DNA of 35,235 nucleotides from DATJOQ01 sp050010455. Lineage in GTDB: Bacteria; Desulfobacterota; Binatia; Binatales; Binataceae. The stretch covers positions 1 through 35,235 of the forward strand of contig JBEKLA010000014.1 of NCBI GenBank assembly GCA_050010455.1, given 5' to 3'. The position numbers were made by a program, and so were the translations under genes. The stretch's first letter is position 1. Each line of letters starts with the position of its first letter. The notes beneath the pieces are model-generated. The model was given only the letters and a program-made list of their open reading frames with translations, did no database searches and was not told the DNA's origin. This document shows, one piece after another, positions 1 through 7,773 of the stretch.

Positions 1-1
1 G

Positions 2-82
2 GTTGCGCTGATGGGACGCTATGGATTCCTGCTTCCGAGCGAGGTCGCCGGCGCAAAAGCGTCCCCGGGCGCGGCGCAATAG
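2..82 (+). CDS. modA: ModA, C-terminal end only (molybdate-binding protein)
   Basis: An open frame enters from the left edge of the window and stops at TAG 80-82. It encodes about 26 residues that include MGRYGFLLP, the tail typical of periplasmic molybdate-binding proteins (a hydrophobic helix, then YGF and a short P-ending tail). The stop lies 3 bp before the modB start, as expected for a modABC operon. ModA would capture molybdate or tungstate outside the membrane and hand it to ModB. The identification rests on the short tail and on the modB/modC neighbours. The rest of the gene is outside the window. Confidence 0.6.
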   Translation, partial: VALMGRYGFLLPSEVAGAKASPGAAQ

Positions 83-85
83 AAC

Positions 86-766
86 ATGATCGAGTGGAAC
101 GCGATATTCCTGACCTTAAAGCTGGCGGCTGTGGTATGCACAGCGCTTCTCGTGATTGGAACGCCGATCGCCACATGGTTGAGCTTCACGCGATGGCGCT
201 GGAAGTTCCTGATCGAATCGGTAGTCGCATTACCGCTGGTCCTGCCGCCGACGGTGTTGGGCTTCTATGTTCTGGTCGCGCTGGGCTCGAACAGCCCGAT
301 TGGCCGCTGGTATCGCGAGCTTACCGGGCACGGATTGCCGTTCACGTTCGAAGGCCTGGTGATCGCGTCGATAATCTATAGCCTGCCGTTCACGGTGCAG
401 CCGATGGTGGCGGCGTTCTCGCAAGTCGATCGCGATCTGATCAACGCCTCGTCGATTCTGGGAGCGTCGCGGATGCGCACCTTCCTGCGTATCGTGATGC
501 CGCTGTCGGTGGGCGGGATAGTCACCGGGATCGTGCTGAGCTTCGCGCATACGCTGGGCGAGTTCGGCGTCGTGCTGATGGTCGGCGGCAATATACCGGG
601 CGTGACTCAAACGGTCTCGATCGCGATCTACGACAACGTCCAGGCGTTGAACTACGCGGCCGCGAATCGTATGGCGCTGCTCTTGATGGGCTTCTCGTTC
701 GTCACCCTTTCAATTACCTACGCGATCAATCGCGGCGTGTGGTCGGTCTGGCCGATGCATCGTTAG
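86..766 (+). CDS. modB: ModB, molybdate ABC transporter permease
   Basis: A 226-residue inner-membrane permease of the binding-protein-dependent transport family, with about five hydrophobic segments. The transporter-coupling (EAA) region is visible around residues 120-160 (NASSILGASRMRTFLRIVMP, followed by AHTLGEFGVVLMVGG). The HTLGEFGVV block is characteristic of ModB rather than of sulfate or phosphate permeases. Length is normal for the family. The ATG at 86 has no clear Shine-Dalgarno site but lies 3 bp after the modA stop, so translational coupling is likely. ModB forms the membrane channel of the ModABC complex, and modC follows 28 bp downstream. Confidence 0.93.
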   Translation: MIEWNAIFLTLKLAAVVCTALLVIGTPIATWLSFTRWRWKFLIESVVALPLVLPPTVLGFYVLVALGSNSPIGRWYRELTGHGLPFTFEGLVIASIIYSLPFTVQPMVAAFSQVDRDLINASSILGASRMRTFLRIVMPLSVGGIVTGIVLSFAHTLGEFGVVLMVGGNIPGVTQTVSIAIYDNVQALNYAAANRMALLLMGFSFVTLSITYAINRGVWSVWPMHR

Positions 767-794
767 GCCGCCTCCGATGATACGTTAATCGCCG

Positions 795-1946
795 GTGGCT
801 GATGATCTCATAGCCGAGCGCGGCGGCGATGCGGCCCTGTCCGTCCGGCTCAACCGGCGGATGTCGGAGAGCTTCGTGCTCGAAGCCGCGTTCGACGCGC
901 CGGCCGGCTTCACGATGATGCTGGGGCCGTCCGGATGCGGCAAGACAACGATCCTGAATTGTATCGCGGGCTTGATACGCCCCGATTCCGGCAGGATAGC
1001 GCTGGGTTCGCGCGTGCTCTTTGACTCTCCGCGCGGTATCGACGTGCCCGTCGCCGAGCGGCGCCTCGGCTATCTGTTTCAAAACCTCGCGCTGTTCCCC
1101 CATCTTACGATCGAGCAGAACGTCCAGTACGGTATCGCGAAGCTGCCCGCGCGCGAGCGCCGCGAACGCATGATGGCGCTGCTCGAGTCCTTTCGCATCG
1201 CTCATCTGCTGAAGAGCAAGCCTGGTCAAGTCTCGGGCGGCGAACAGCAGCGCGCAGCCCTGGCGCGATCGCTCGTCACCGATCCGGCGTTGCTATTGCT
1301 GGACGAACCATTGGCGGCCCTCGATTCCGCGGCCAAGGCCACGATTCTCGACGACCTGCGCGCATGGAATGCCGCGCGCCGGATACCGATCGTGTACGTA
1401 ACTCATTCTCCGCGAGAAGCTTTCGCACTCGGCGAACGCGTAGTCGTGATCGAAAGCGGTCGGGTTATCGCCAGCGGAACGCCGCACGACGTGCTGCTTG
1501 CGCCGCGGCATGAGACCGTCGCGCAAATAGTCGGATTCGAGAATGTATTCGACGCCGTCGTCTGTGCGCTCGACGAAAGGCAGGGAACGATGCTGTGCCG
1601 GCTGGAGTACGACGGATGCGAACTGGAGGTGCCGCTGACCCGGGCCGAAGCTGGTTCCCAGGTGCGAATCGCGATTCGCGCCGGCGACATCATGATCGCA
1701 GCCTCGCGCCCGCGCGGTCTTAGTGCCCGCAACTGCTTCGAAGGCCGCGTCGCCGATATCAGACGGGAGGGCGCGACCGTGATTGTCGAAGTCGATTCGG
1801 GCGTCCGGTTCGAGGTCCATATCACTCCCGGCGCATACGAAGAACTGCGCCTCGAAGTCGGCAAGCGGGTGTGGCTGGTAATCAAGACCTACTCGTGCAA
1901 TCTGGTGGAGCAAAGGGAGAAATCGTCTCCCGCCGCCAAGGTGTAG
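795..1946 (+). CDS. modC: ModC, molybdate ABC transporter ATPase with C-terminal TOBE/mop domain
   Basis: A 383-residue cytoplasmic ATPase that powers molybdate import through ModB. Visible motifs are Walker A GPSGCGKTT (about residue 45), Q-loop LFQNLALFPH (about 95), signature VSGGEQQRAALARSL (about 145), Walker B LLLLDEP (about 167) and the H-loop VYVTHS (about 202). The last 120 residues form the TOBE/mop-type molybdate-binding region (IRAGDIMIA, then an SxNCFEGRVADI-like stretch). The start taken is GTG 795. ATG 861 is an in-frame alternative, but the residues before it (LSVRLNRR) fit the first beta-strand of ModC proteins, so the upstream start is preferred. It lies in the modABC operon. 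Confidence 0.93.
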   Translation: MADDLIAERGGDAALSVRLNRRMSESFVLEAAFDAPAGFTMMLGPSGCGKTTILNCIAGLIRPDSGRIALGSRVLFDSPRGIDVPVAERRLGYLFQNLALFPHLTIEQNVQYGIAKLPARERRERMMALLESFRIAHLLKSKPGQVSGGEQQRAALARSLVTDPALLLLDEPLAALDSAAKATILDDLRAWNAARRIPIVYVTHSPREAFALGERVVVIESGRVIASGTPHDVLLAPRHETVAQIVGFENVFDAVVCALDERQGTMLCRLEYDGCELEVPLTRAEAGSQVRIAIRAGDIMIAASRPRGLSARNCFEGRVADIRREGATVIVEVDSGVRFEVHITPGAYEELRLEVGKRVWLVIKTYSCNLVEQREKSSPAAKV

Positions 1947-2027
1947 CGGTCGCGCCGAACGGGCTTAGCGACTATAGTTATGGCAGCGGCGCAAGATGCC
2001 GCGGATCGCGATTCGCAGGAGAAAACG

Positions 2028-2591
2028 ATGAGCGGGGAAACTTTCCGGCAGGGCGATATCGCTGTAGCGGGCGTCGCGTACGACGGCGGTTTCGATATCG
2101 ACGCGGTGCTTTCGACCGCCGTGGACTTGATGCGCTCGAGCGGTGTCCGCGTCGGCGGATTGCTGCAACGCTTCGGGGAGCAACTGCCCGGCGGAAAGCG
2201 CAGCATGTTCGTCGAGGAGCTTTCGAGCGGCGAGCGTATCAGACTCGATTTGCCGCGCGGACCCGAGGCGAGCGGTTGCGTCCTGGACCCCGACGGACTG
2301 AATCGAGCCGCTTGCGCGCTGCGCGACGCTATCGCCCAGCGGCCCGACGTCTTGATGGTAAATCGCTTCGGCAAGCAGGAGGCCGAGGGGCGCGGGATGC
2401 GCGCCGAGCTGGCCGAGGCCGTCAGTTCCGGCCTGCGTACGGTAATCGCGGTTCCGCAGTCTCTACTGGGCGATTGGGAGAAATTTCTCGGCGAACCAGC
2501 CTATCTTCTGAAGCCCGACCCGACTGCCATCGCCAACTGGGCCTGCCGCCGGATTCAATCTTCGGCGCAAGCTTCTCCCGGCGCGAAATAA
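2028..2591 (+). CDS. DUF2478 protein, molybdate-operon associated
   Basis: A 187-residue protein matching the DUF2478 family as I know it. It has an early strand AGVAYDGGFDIDAVL, a GLLQRF segment, a LDPDGLNRAACALRDAI stretch, and the distinctive block VNRFGKQEAEGRGMRAELAE followed by TVIAVP. The fold looks like a P-loop-type alpha/beta protein without an obvious Walker A. The family is known to sit beside molybdenum transport genes, and here it is the fourth gene after modABC, 81 bp beyond modC. Its biochemical role is not established; a part in molybdenum handling is inference from neighbourhood. ATG 2028 is chosen over ATG 1980 because AGGAG at 2018-2022 is correctly spaced for it. Confidence 0.82.
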   Translation: MSGETFRQGDIAVAGVAYDGGFDIDAVLSTAVDLMRSSGVRVGGLLQRFGEQLPGGKRSMFVEELSSGERIRLDLPRGPEASGCVLDPDGLNRAACALRDAIAQRPDVLMVNRFGKQEAEGRGMRAELAEAVSSGLRTVIAVPQSLLGDWEKFLGEPAYLLKPDPTAIANWACRRIQSSAQASPGAK

Positions 2592-2612
2592 AGGCGGGAG
2601 CGCCCTCGCCTT
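2591..2612 (-). terminator. Hairpin between convergent genes, terminator for the minus-strand gene
   Basis: AAGGCGGG (2591-2598) can pair with CTCGCCTT (2605-2612) around a 6-nt loop, with one G-T pair. The hairpin fills the gap between the stop of the DUF2478 gene and the stop of the convergent gene at 2612. Read on the minus strand it is followed by TTTATTT, a U-rich tail, so it most resembles a factor-independent terminator for the 2612-3556 gene. In the plus direction there is no U-tract. Confidence 0.55.
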
Positions 2613-3556
2613 CAGTGCTCGCGCTCGAGGCGGGCGGTGGTTGCGGTACGCAGGGCCGCCTGGCCCTTTAGAAACGTAGTCACGTCAATAACGTAGGCTA
2701 CGGTATCATCGGAATTGAGAGTACAGTGGCCGGTCCCCTTCGCTACGTAGCCATTCGGATCGGTCAAGTCCCAGGACTTCAACTCTAAATCGATCTCTTT
2801 GCCGTTAGCGCTAACGAGCTTATAGACGAACCCATACATCTCGCGCCCGCGTTGGACGTTGTTGGCGCTGGCGTCGGTCACTTCGAGTTTGCCGTCTCGC
2901 AACGTGAGGCATAGGCCCAGGCGGTCGGAATGATATCCGAGATAGGCACCCATCGGCGACAAAGTCTCCCACTTCGCCGGACTCGACGCCGTGGTGCCTG
3001 TCCAGCATCCGAGTAACTCCTTCGACATAAAGCCGACTTGCGGAATCTCCAGTTCGTTATGACTCGGGGTCGTCTGGCTCGCGATCAGCGGCGGCGCAGG
3101 CCAAACCAGCCCCGGGTTTATCTTGATTTGATTCGTGATCACGACCGTACTTCCCTCGAGCAAATCCCTGACCGTTCGCTCGGCCTTCTTTTTGCCGAGC
3201 TCGTCACGTACCTGCCCGGTAAGCACGACCGACTTCGTATCGTCCACATTTTTGAAAACCTGCGCCTTAACCGACGGCAACTGATCGCGGCCAAGCTCTT
3301 CGTCGATCTCACGACTCAAGTCCCGATCAGCACGTAGTTGCGGCCCTTTCCTGGGCAACTCCAATACAGGCTTCCCTTCGGTCGCCTGCTTTAGCGGCGG
3401 CACGTTGATTTGTGGTTGATTCTGAATCGTCGGCGCCGTATCGGCAGACCACGCCGGCCGCGCCAGCGCTACCAGACACAGCAACGCCAGCACTGGCAGG
3501 ATAACCATCGCGCGCACGTATAAACTAATTGGCGGCATCACCGCCTCGGAACTCAT
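2612..3556 (-). CDS. Secreted protein with BON-like and beta-rich domains, unknown function
   Basis: A 314-residue protein with an N-terminal hydrophobic segment (residues about 14-33) ending in ARPAWSA, a plausible signal peptidase I site, so export is likely. Residues about 85-150 resemble a BON domain (VFKNVDDTKSVVLTGQV, then KKKAERTVRDLL), a fold associated with membrane or periplasmic attachment. From about residue 175 a segment beginning LLGCWTGT is rich in alternating strands and looks lipocalin-like, with two Cys (LGLCLTL, GHCTLN) that could pair. I do not recognise a named family and propose no activity. ATG 3556 is used; ATG codons 18 and 48 bases further in are possible starts. It converges on the mod operon and appears monocistronic. 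Confidence 0.75.
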   Translation of the reverse strand: MSSEAVMPPISLYVRAMVILPVLALLCLVALARPAWSADTAPTIQNQPQINVPPLKQATEGKPVLELPRKGPQLRADRDLSREIDEELGRDQLPSVKAQVFKNVDDTKSVVLTGQVRDELGKKKAERTVRDLLEGSTVVITNQIKINPGLVWPAPPLIASQTTPSHNELEIPQVGFMSKELLGCWTGTTASSPAKWETLSPMGAYLGYHSDRLGLCLTLRDGKLEVTDASANNVQRGREMYGFVYKLVSANGKEIDLELKSWDLTDPNGYVAKGTGHCTLNSDDTVAYVIDVTTFLKGQAALRTATTARLEREH

Positions 3557-3891
3557 TCACAACTACCTTTCGATCGTTTGCACAAGGCTACTCGCGGTGC
3601 AAGCGCATCCGTGATGGCGCGACGCCAATGCACGTAGCGTCGCTGTCGGCAGGTGCTCGGCTTCCATCCTTGACTCTACACGACGCCCGTATACAGTAGC
3701 TTGCGAACGAATTGAGGATAAAGTGACCGAGCCAGCGCCGAAGCAACCTCGACTCCCAATCACGTAAGGCTTCAACGGATGAATCAAGCCCCGTCGGCCG
3801 CGAAGGGCTTCGACATCGCTCGACCGCTCTTGGCGCTCGCGGCCAGCGCGGGCTTGCGATTTTTCGTCCTCGACCGCACCATCGCATTGAC
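3557..3891. other. 335-bp intergenic region between divergent genes
   Basis: This stretch separates the secreted-protein gene (minus) from the GT87 gene (plus), so it should carry both promoters, but I see no convincing -35/-10 pair. The minus-strand ORFs here have skewed composition and no family resemblance. One short plus-strand ORF at 3779-3895 (38 codons) ends overlapping the GT87 start codon; it is discussed as a finding. Confidence 0.5.
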
Positions 3892-5265
3892 TTGAAGCAG
3901 CCGCCAGCCAAATCGATGCCGCACGAAAAGAATCGAGTCGTCGCGACTGGCGCGGCCGCGACGGTCTTATCCTACCAGTCCGGCTGGATTTCGTTTCTCA
4001 GGCGGATATCCATTTGGGTACTGGCAATAGCCTGTGTATACCTCTTCGAGTTCTTGTGGGCCTGTTCTACACGGGCGGACCAGATTGATTTTAGCCACTA
4101 CTACGTATCGGCGCTGGCGATGCGCCAAGGTACGGATCCTTACGTCACCAACCTCAAGCCCATGGCGATGTTACTCGGCCTTGACGTCGAGGGGATAACT
4201 GTCGGCACCTATCCGCCGACCTTTCTCCTCTGCTTCGAGCCACTGACGCTCTTATCTCCTCTCTCTGCCTACTGGCTCTGGATGGGGCTGAACGTCCTTT
4301 CTTTAGCGATCGCGCTTTACTTGTTATTCGATAGTTTTCCAAAAGATACCGAATTACGGCTGGCCTTCACTGGTTTGGCGCTTCTCTATGCACCCGTCAG
4401 CGAGAATTTCTTTTACGCACAAACCCAGATTCTTATTCTCCTGCTTCTGATCTTGTTCGCGCGCGCGCTTAAGTCGGGACATGATGCACTCGCTGGGTCG
4501 CTGCTCGCGTTTGCAGGGTTGCTGAAGATTTTCCCCCTAATCCTGGTTGGCTACCTGGTGCTCCGACGCCGCGGTAAGACACTTCTTTATACCGGGCTCG
4601 GCCTGATTCTCGGCGGAACCATTACGTTCGCTTTGGTCGGAGTGCACCGAAGCCTGCACTTTCTCTACGTTCTTCCCTTTCTGACCAGTCCGGAGTGGCT
4701 CACCAGCCTTACCAATCTTAATCTCGGCGCGATGGCCTCACATCTGCTCTGGATGGGGTCTGCGGGACCTGGTATCCAATTCGCCCGCCGTGCGACGGTA
4801 GTGATTGCGGAACTCACGATCCTCGCCCTGACCGTTTACGCCACGCTCACAAGTCGCGAACAACCGGCGCGCGGCGACGATCATGTTTTCGCGTTGTGGG
4901 TTGCGACCGCGATTTTGCTCTCGCCGACTGTTTGGATGCACTACATGGTGCTGCTTCTGATTCTGTTCGCCGTGTTGCTGGGGCACCATCTGCGTGGAGA
5001 AACCTCGCTGCGCGCCGCGTGGTTCGGGGCCGGAAGTTACCTGATCGCGGAATTGGGCATGGCTTTCTATTTAGGGATTGGGCAACTCATTGATTGGAGC
5101 GGGACGCCACCCAACTGGACACGGCTCCCGTCGCTGATTGCGTGGCCTGTTTCCTTGTTACTCGCTTACGCCGCTGCCTACTTTCTTGCTGTCGACACAA
5201 CCCGTTCGATAGCAACCGCCGGCGAAGAATCGCCGCGCGGCTCGCGCCGCCGCGAGTTGGTCTAG
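3892..5265 (+). CDS. GT87 (DUF2029)-type membrane glycosyltransferase
   Basis: A 457-residue polytopic protein with roughly ten or more hydrophobic helices. It carries hallmarks of the GT87/DUF2029 GT-C family: an extracytoplasmic loop with the acidic QIDFSHYYVSALAMRQG and TDPY after the first helix, then YPPTFLLCFEPLTLLSPLS, then FFYAQTQILILLLLI, and GLLKIFPLILVGYLVLRRRG. Known GT87 members are polyprenyl-phosphate-sugar-dependent mannosyl- or arabinosyltransferases acting on the outer face of the membrane. The Asp in the first loop (DQIDFSHYY) is the likely catalytic-region acid. The acceptor is unknown. The start is uncertain: TTG 3892 is used, ATG 3916 is 24 bp downstream, and neither has a clear Shine-Dalgarno site. 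Confidence 0.8.
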   Translation: MKQPPAKSMPHEKNRVVATGAAATVLSYQSGWISFLRRISIWVLAIACVYLFEFLWACSTRADQIDFSHYYVSALAMRQGTDPYVTNLKPMAMLLGLDVEGITVGTYPPTFLLCFEPLTLLSPLSAYWLWMGLNVLSLAIALYLLFDSFPKDTELRLAFTGLALLYAPVSENFFYAQTQILILLLLILFARALKSGHDALAGSLLAFAGLLKIFPLILVGYLVLRRRGKTLLYTGLGLILGGTITFALVGVHRSLHFLYVLPFLTSPEWLTSLTNLNLGAMASHLLWMGSAGPGIQFARRATVVIAELTILALTVYATLTSREQPARGDDHVFALWVATAILLSPTVWMHYMVLLLILFAVLLGHHLRGETSLRAAWFGAGSYLIAELGMAFYLGIGQLIDWSGTPPNWTRLPSLIAWPVSLLLAYAAAYFLAVDTTRSIATAGEESPRGSRRRELV

Positions 5266-5327
5266 AGCGGCGTCGCTGATGAAACGGGCGCGCGCGGGCG
5301 CTGCGTCGCGCCGCGACGATCCGTTAG

Positions 5328-5549
5328 AAACAGATCATCGGCGCGGCAAAGCAGCGATGCCGATTGGTGTCAGGTCTTGATTATCTGATCGGACTATGCG
5401 TCGGCCACGATAGCCTCTTTTTCAAGCATTCCGATGCGCCGGTCACCGTGTTGGTGGCCAAGGATCGCGTCCTCGGGCACAATCCCGTAGCCGCGCTGTA
5501 CACCAGTCATTCCTACTATCGACGGCTGAAGGACGCTCCGAACAAATAA
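5328..5549 (+). pseudogene. 3' remnant of a DUF1847 gene
   Basis: This frame, opening after an in-frame TAG at 5325-5327, encodes about 73 residues that closely match the C-terminal half of DUF1847 proteins: LDYLIGLCVGHDSLFFKHSD, then APVTVLVAKDRVLGHNPVAA and LYTSHSYYRRL, ending at the expected C-terminus. The N-terminal half, which should carry a cluster of Cys metal ligands, is absent: the preceding 62 bp to the GT87 stop are too short to hold it and encode nothing similar. No start codon with a ribosome site is visible. I read it as a gene truncated by deletion of its 5' half, with a well-preserved 3' end suggesting the loss is recent. Confidence 0.7.
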
Positions 5550-5553
5550 GATC

Positions 5554-5573
5554 GCGCCGGCGATGACCGGCGC
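5554..5573. terminator. Hairpin between convergent transcription units
   Basis: GCGCCGG (5554-5560) and CCGGCGC (5567-5573) form a perfect 7-bp stem with a 6-nt loop, 5 bp after the DUF1847 remnant's stop. The minus-strand exit is followed by GATCTTATTTGTT, moderately U-rich. The plus-strand exit has only TTCC. It could terminate the 5616-7286 transcript or serve both sides. Confidence 0.45.
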
Positions 5574-5615
5574 TTCCGCGGCGTCGAGTTAGCTGCGAAG
5601 GCTCTTCGGCGGCCC

Positions 5616-7286
5616 TCACGGAAACAGACTGGGCGGGGCCGAGCCGAGTACGGGCGTCTTAACTCCTTTGATCGAAAAATCCTTGGGCCCAAATAACCCG
5701 GCAATCTGGTCCTCATAGATGAGCTTCCAGTCCGGATTCTTGTCCATTATCCCCCAAGCGTCGGTTCCCAGCGGCACGAGTGCGAAGTCGTGCTTGTACG
5801 CCTTGAGCATGTGCGCGGATTCTGGCGATCCGCTTTCGAAGGCGAAATAGTCATTGATGACTTCGGCCGGGTAGACGGTATCGTAACGGCCGTCCATGAA
5901 GACCTTGCCGTCCGGTGCGAGGTGCCAAATAAGATACTCGCCCCAGTCGTAAATCGAGAGCACGTTGCCGCTCAGATTATGCTCTTTCATGAATTCCACC
6001 GCGCCGACGGGATTCGGCTCCATAGATTGCAGATCACGCGAAAATAGCCAGGTCAGCAGCAGCAGGATCGCCGCGCTCAATGCGAAAAGCTGTCCGCCAT
6101 ACTCGTGCCAAAAGCGCTCCGGCCCGTCAGCCGCCGCCGGCGCCGACTCTTCGCGCGCGGCGGCGCGTCGCGTCGATCTGCTGGTTTTGCTAGCGCGTAA
6201 TTGCCAAGCCAGACCCAAATGGCGCCCAAGTGGAACCGCCGTAACAATTGCTGCCAGCGCTAAATTGCGCAACGACGTCAGCGCCGCCACCGTGAATACG
6301 ACGGAGATGGCGATCAGTGGAAGATCGTTGCCGCGCGGCGCCAGCAGGACGCCAACCGCGAGAGCGATCAAGAAGATAAGCGCGTAGATCATGATCACAG
6401 CTGCCGGTATGTAGCTGTTCCACAACCCCGCTATCGCCGCAGTAAGTGGTCTCCAATCGTTGATATGAGCCCGCGTCATCGGATTCGCAAGCGCGTGGCT
6501 CACCGCATACCAGGCTCCAATTCCGTAAGGATTGACCAGCGTTGCGAGCACAGACGCAACCACGATCAAACTCAGATACGCGACGCGGCGCCAATCGCGG
6601 CTTTCGATTATCGCTTGAATCGAGGCAACGCCGGCGTAGATGCCGATAGCCGCCAGACCAGCTATATAGGCGCCGTGGAAGTTCGCCCATAACGCCATCA
6701 TCGGCACCGCAACCCACAAGCCGCCCGCGCGACGATAGCTGTCTCGCGCCATCAGCCATACGAGCACTGACAGCAAGGTGAAGGTAAAGAGCTGCGGACG
6801 CAGCATCACCTGGGTCGTCACCGCCGGCGCCGTCAGCATCAGCACAGCCGCCTGAATTGGCCCCGCAGCTTGAGTCTCGGCCAACGCCAGCGCGAGAAAC
6901 AAGACCATCACAACGCTGCAACAGAACTTAAGCAGCTCGAGCCCGAAAACACCGCCGCTGTTCCAGACGATCGCGTACGTTACTTCGGCAAGCCATTCGT
7001 GATTGCGCCACAAATGCCCTGGGGCAGAGTATGAGTAGGGATCGTAGCGGATCATATGCCCCGCCTTCAGCATCGCCTGGCCGAAACGGATATGACCCCA
7101 GAGATCGGAATCGGCGAATGTGAAGACATCGATCACGGCGACCGCGAGGAGCAGATAAAACAGCGGATAGCCGAGCCACGAATCGGTCCCGCTAAGACCA
7201 GGCTCTTGCGCTACTTCAGCAGCTGGCCTTTCCGCCAACTCTCGATACTCTCGCCGGGCGGCCTTGAGCCGCTGCGCCTTAGACAT
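5616..7286 (-). CDS. Polytopic membrane protein, GT-C glycosyltransferase-like
   Basis: A 556-residue protein with a basic cytosolic N-terminus, about ten hydrophobic helices spanning residues 40-440, and a soluble C-terminal domain of about 115 residues (from NPVGAVEFMKEHNLSGNVLS to the end). After the first helix the loop reads TFADSDLWGHIRFGQAML, then IRYDPYSYSAPGH and NHEWLAEVTYA. This acidic DSDLWGH plus DPYSY pattern resembles the first extracytoplasmic loop of GT-C transferases, so a lipid-linked-sugar transferase or surface-polysaccharide role is likely but unproven. ATG 7286 is preferred because AGGAG lies 11 nt upstream; the in-frame GTG at 7298 overlaps that site. Confidence 0.72.
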   Translation of the reverse strand: MSKAQRLKAARREYRELAERPAAEVAQEPGLSGTDSWLGYPLFYLLLAVAVIDVFTFADSDLWGHIRFGQAMLKAGHMIRYDPYSYSAPGHLWRNHEWLAEVTYAIVWNSGGVFGLELLKFCCSVVMVLFLALALAETQAAGPIQAAVLMLTAPAVTTQVMLRPQLFTFTLLSVLVWLMARDSYRRAGGLWVAVPMMALWANFHGAYIAGLAAIGIYAGVASIQAIIESRDWRRVAYLSLIVVASVLATLVNPYGIGAWYAVSHALANPMTRAHINDWRPLTAAIAGLWNSYIPAAVIMIYALIFLIALAVGVLLAPRGNDLPLIAISVVFTVAALTSLRNLALAAIVTAVPLGRHLGLAWQLRASKTSRSTRRAAAREESAPAAADGPERFWHEYGGQLFALSAAILLLLTWLFSRDLQSMEPNPVGAVEFMKEHNLSGNVLSIYDWGEYLIWHLAPDGKVFMDGRYDTVYPAEVINDYFAFESGSPESAHMLKAYKHDFALVPLGTDAWGIMDKNPDWKLIYEDQIAGLFGPKDFSIKGVKTPVLGSAPPSLFP

Positions 7287-7503
7287 CGGCAGAGCCACTC
7301 CTGTTGGCGGAGCTCAATACGGTCTCGAAATTAGTTTGACCCATTAGCGGGCAATATAGCGAAGATAGTGCGGCCCCAGGCGCTTGCACACACTTGCCCT
7401 GGCGGCTGATAACCTTACAGCCCTTCGTCACCGCGATTTCCTCCAAAAGATCCCTAACTTCAATCTTACAAGAATCGCGCCAAGGACACTGTCTTCCTCT
7501 CAA
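7279..7503 (-). CDS. Possible small Cys-containing ORF overlapping the downstream start
   Basis: A 74-codon frame starting at TTG 7503. It contains the Cys-rich N-terminal half CPWRDSCKIEVRDLLEEIAV, then TKGCKVISRQGKC and a later LYCPLM. Five Cys in about 50 residues could bind metal. The stop TAA lies inside the ATGTCTAAG start of the membrane-protein gene, an arrangement seen with translational coupling, and that gene's AGGAG lies within this ORF. Against it, there is no good ribosome site at the TTG, no ATG, and the last 20 residues look like non-coding sequence. No family is recognised. It may equally be a 5' leader region. Confidence 0.3.
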   Translation of the reverse strand: MRGRQCPWRDSCKIEVRDLLEEIAVTKGCKVISRQGKCVQAPGAALSSLYCPLMGQTNFETVLSSANRSGSADV

Positions 7504-7587
7504 ACCTTGCGCCGAGACGGTGACGCCGCTTGGTCATTCTTGCAGATCAAGAAGATACTTCTTCGGTAGCGACGCGTGAAGACCGCG

Positions 7588-7647
7588 ATCTTTTGGCGCG
7601 CTATCTTTTGGCGCGTGATCTTTTGGCGCGTGATCCTTTGGCGATGG
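7588..7647. repeat. Four tandem copies of a 15-bp unit
   Basis: Units begin at 7588, 7603, 7618 and 7633, with the core ATCTTTTGGCGCG. The second and third are identical (ATCTTTTGGCGCGTG), the first differs at its last two bases, and the fourth is diverged (ATCCTTTGGCGATGG). Because the unit is a multiple of three, the minus-strand frame shows a repeated PKDHA peptide, but that frame has no credible start. The array lies in a 270-bp gene-poor stretch (7504-7773) in which I see nothing else. Confidence 0.8.
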
Positions 7648-7773
7648 ATCTCGCGCCGCATACGGTAAACCGGCCCGTGGGACGGCTCGGTTGCAAGTCT
7701 TTCGGGTGAGGCGGATCGACCAGGAACAGCGTAGCAGAGCAGATCGATCCACCAAGCGGGTTAGGACCGGATA

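Noticed and set aside
3588..3911. 107-codon minus-strand ORF upstream of the GT87 gene
   Set aside because: Arg/Ser/Cys-rich, no motif, overlaps the GT87 start. Probably chance.
5279..5380. Short plus-strand frame beginning ATGAAACGGGCG after the GT87 stop, considered as the missing 5' half of the DUF1847 gene
   Set aside because: It is in another frame, Arg-rich, lacks the Cys ligands expected for the N-terminal half, and stops early.
7534..7755. 73-codon minus-strand ORF containing PKDHA repeats
   Set aside because: Only TTG/GTG starts without a ribosome site; the repeat explains the apparent peptide pattern. Kept as a DNA repeat, not a gene.
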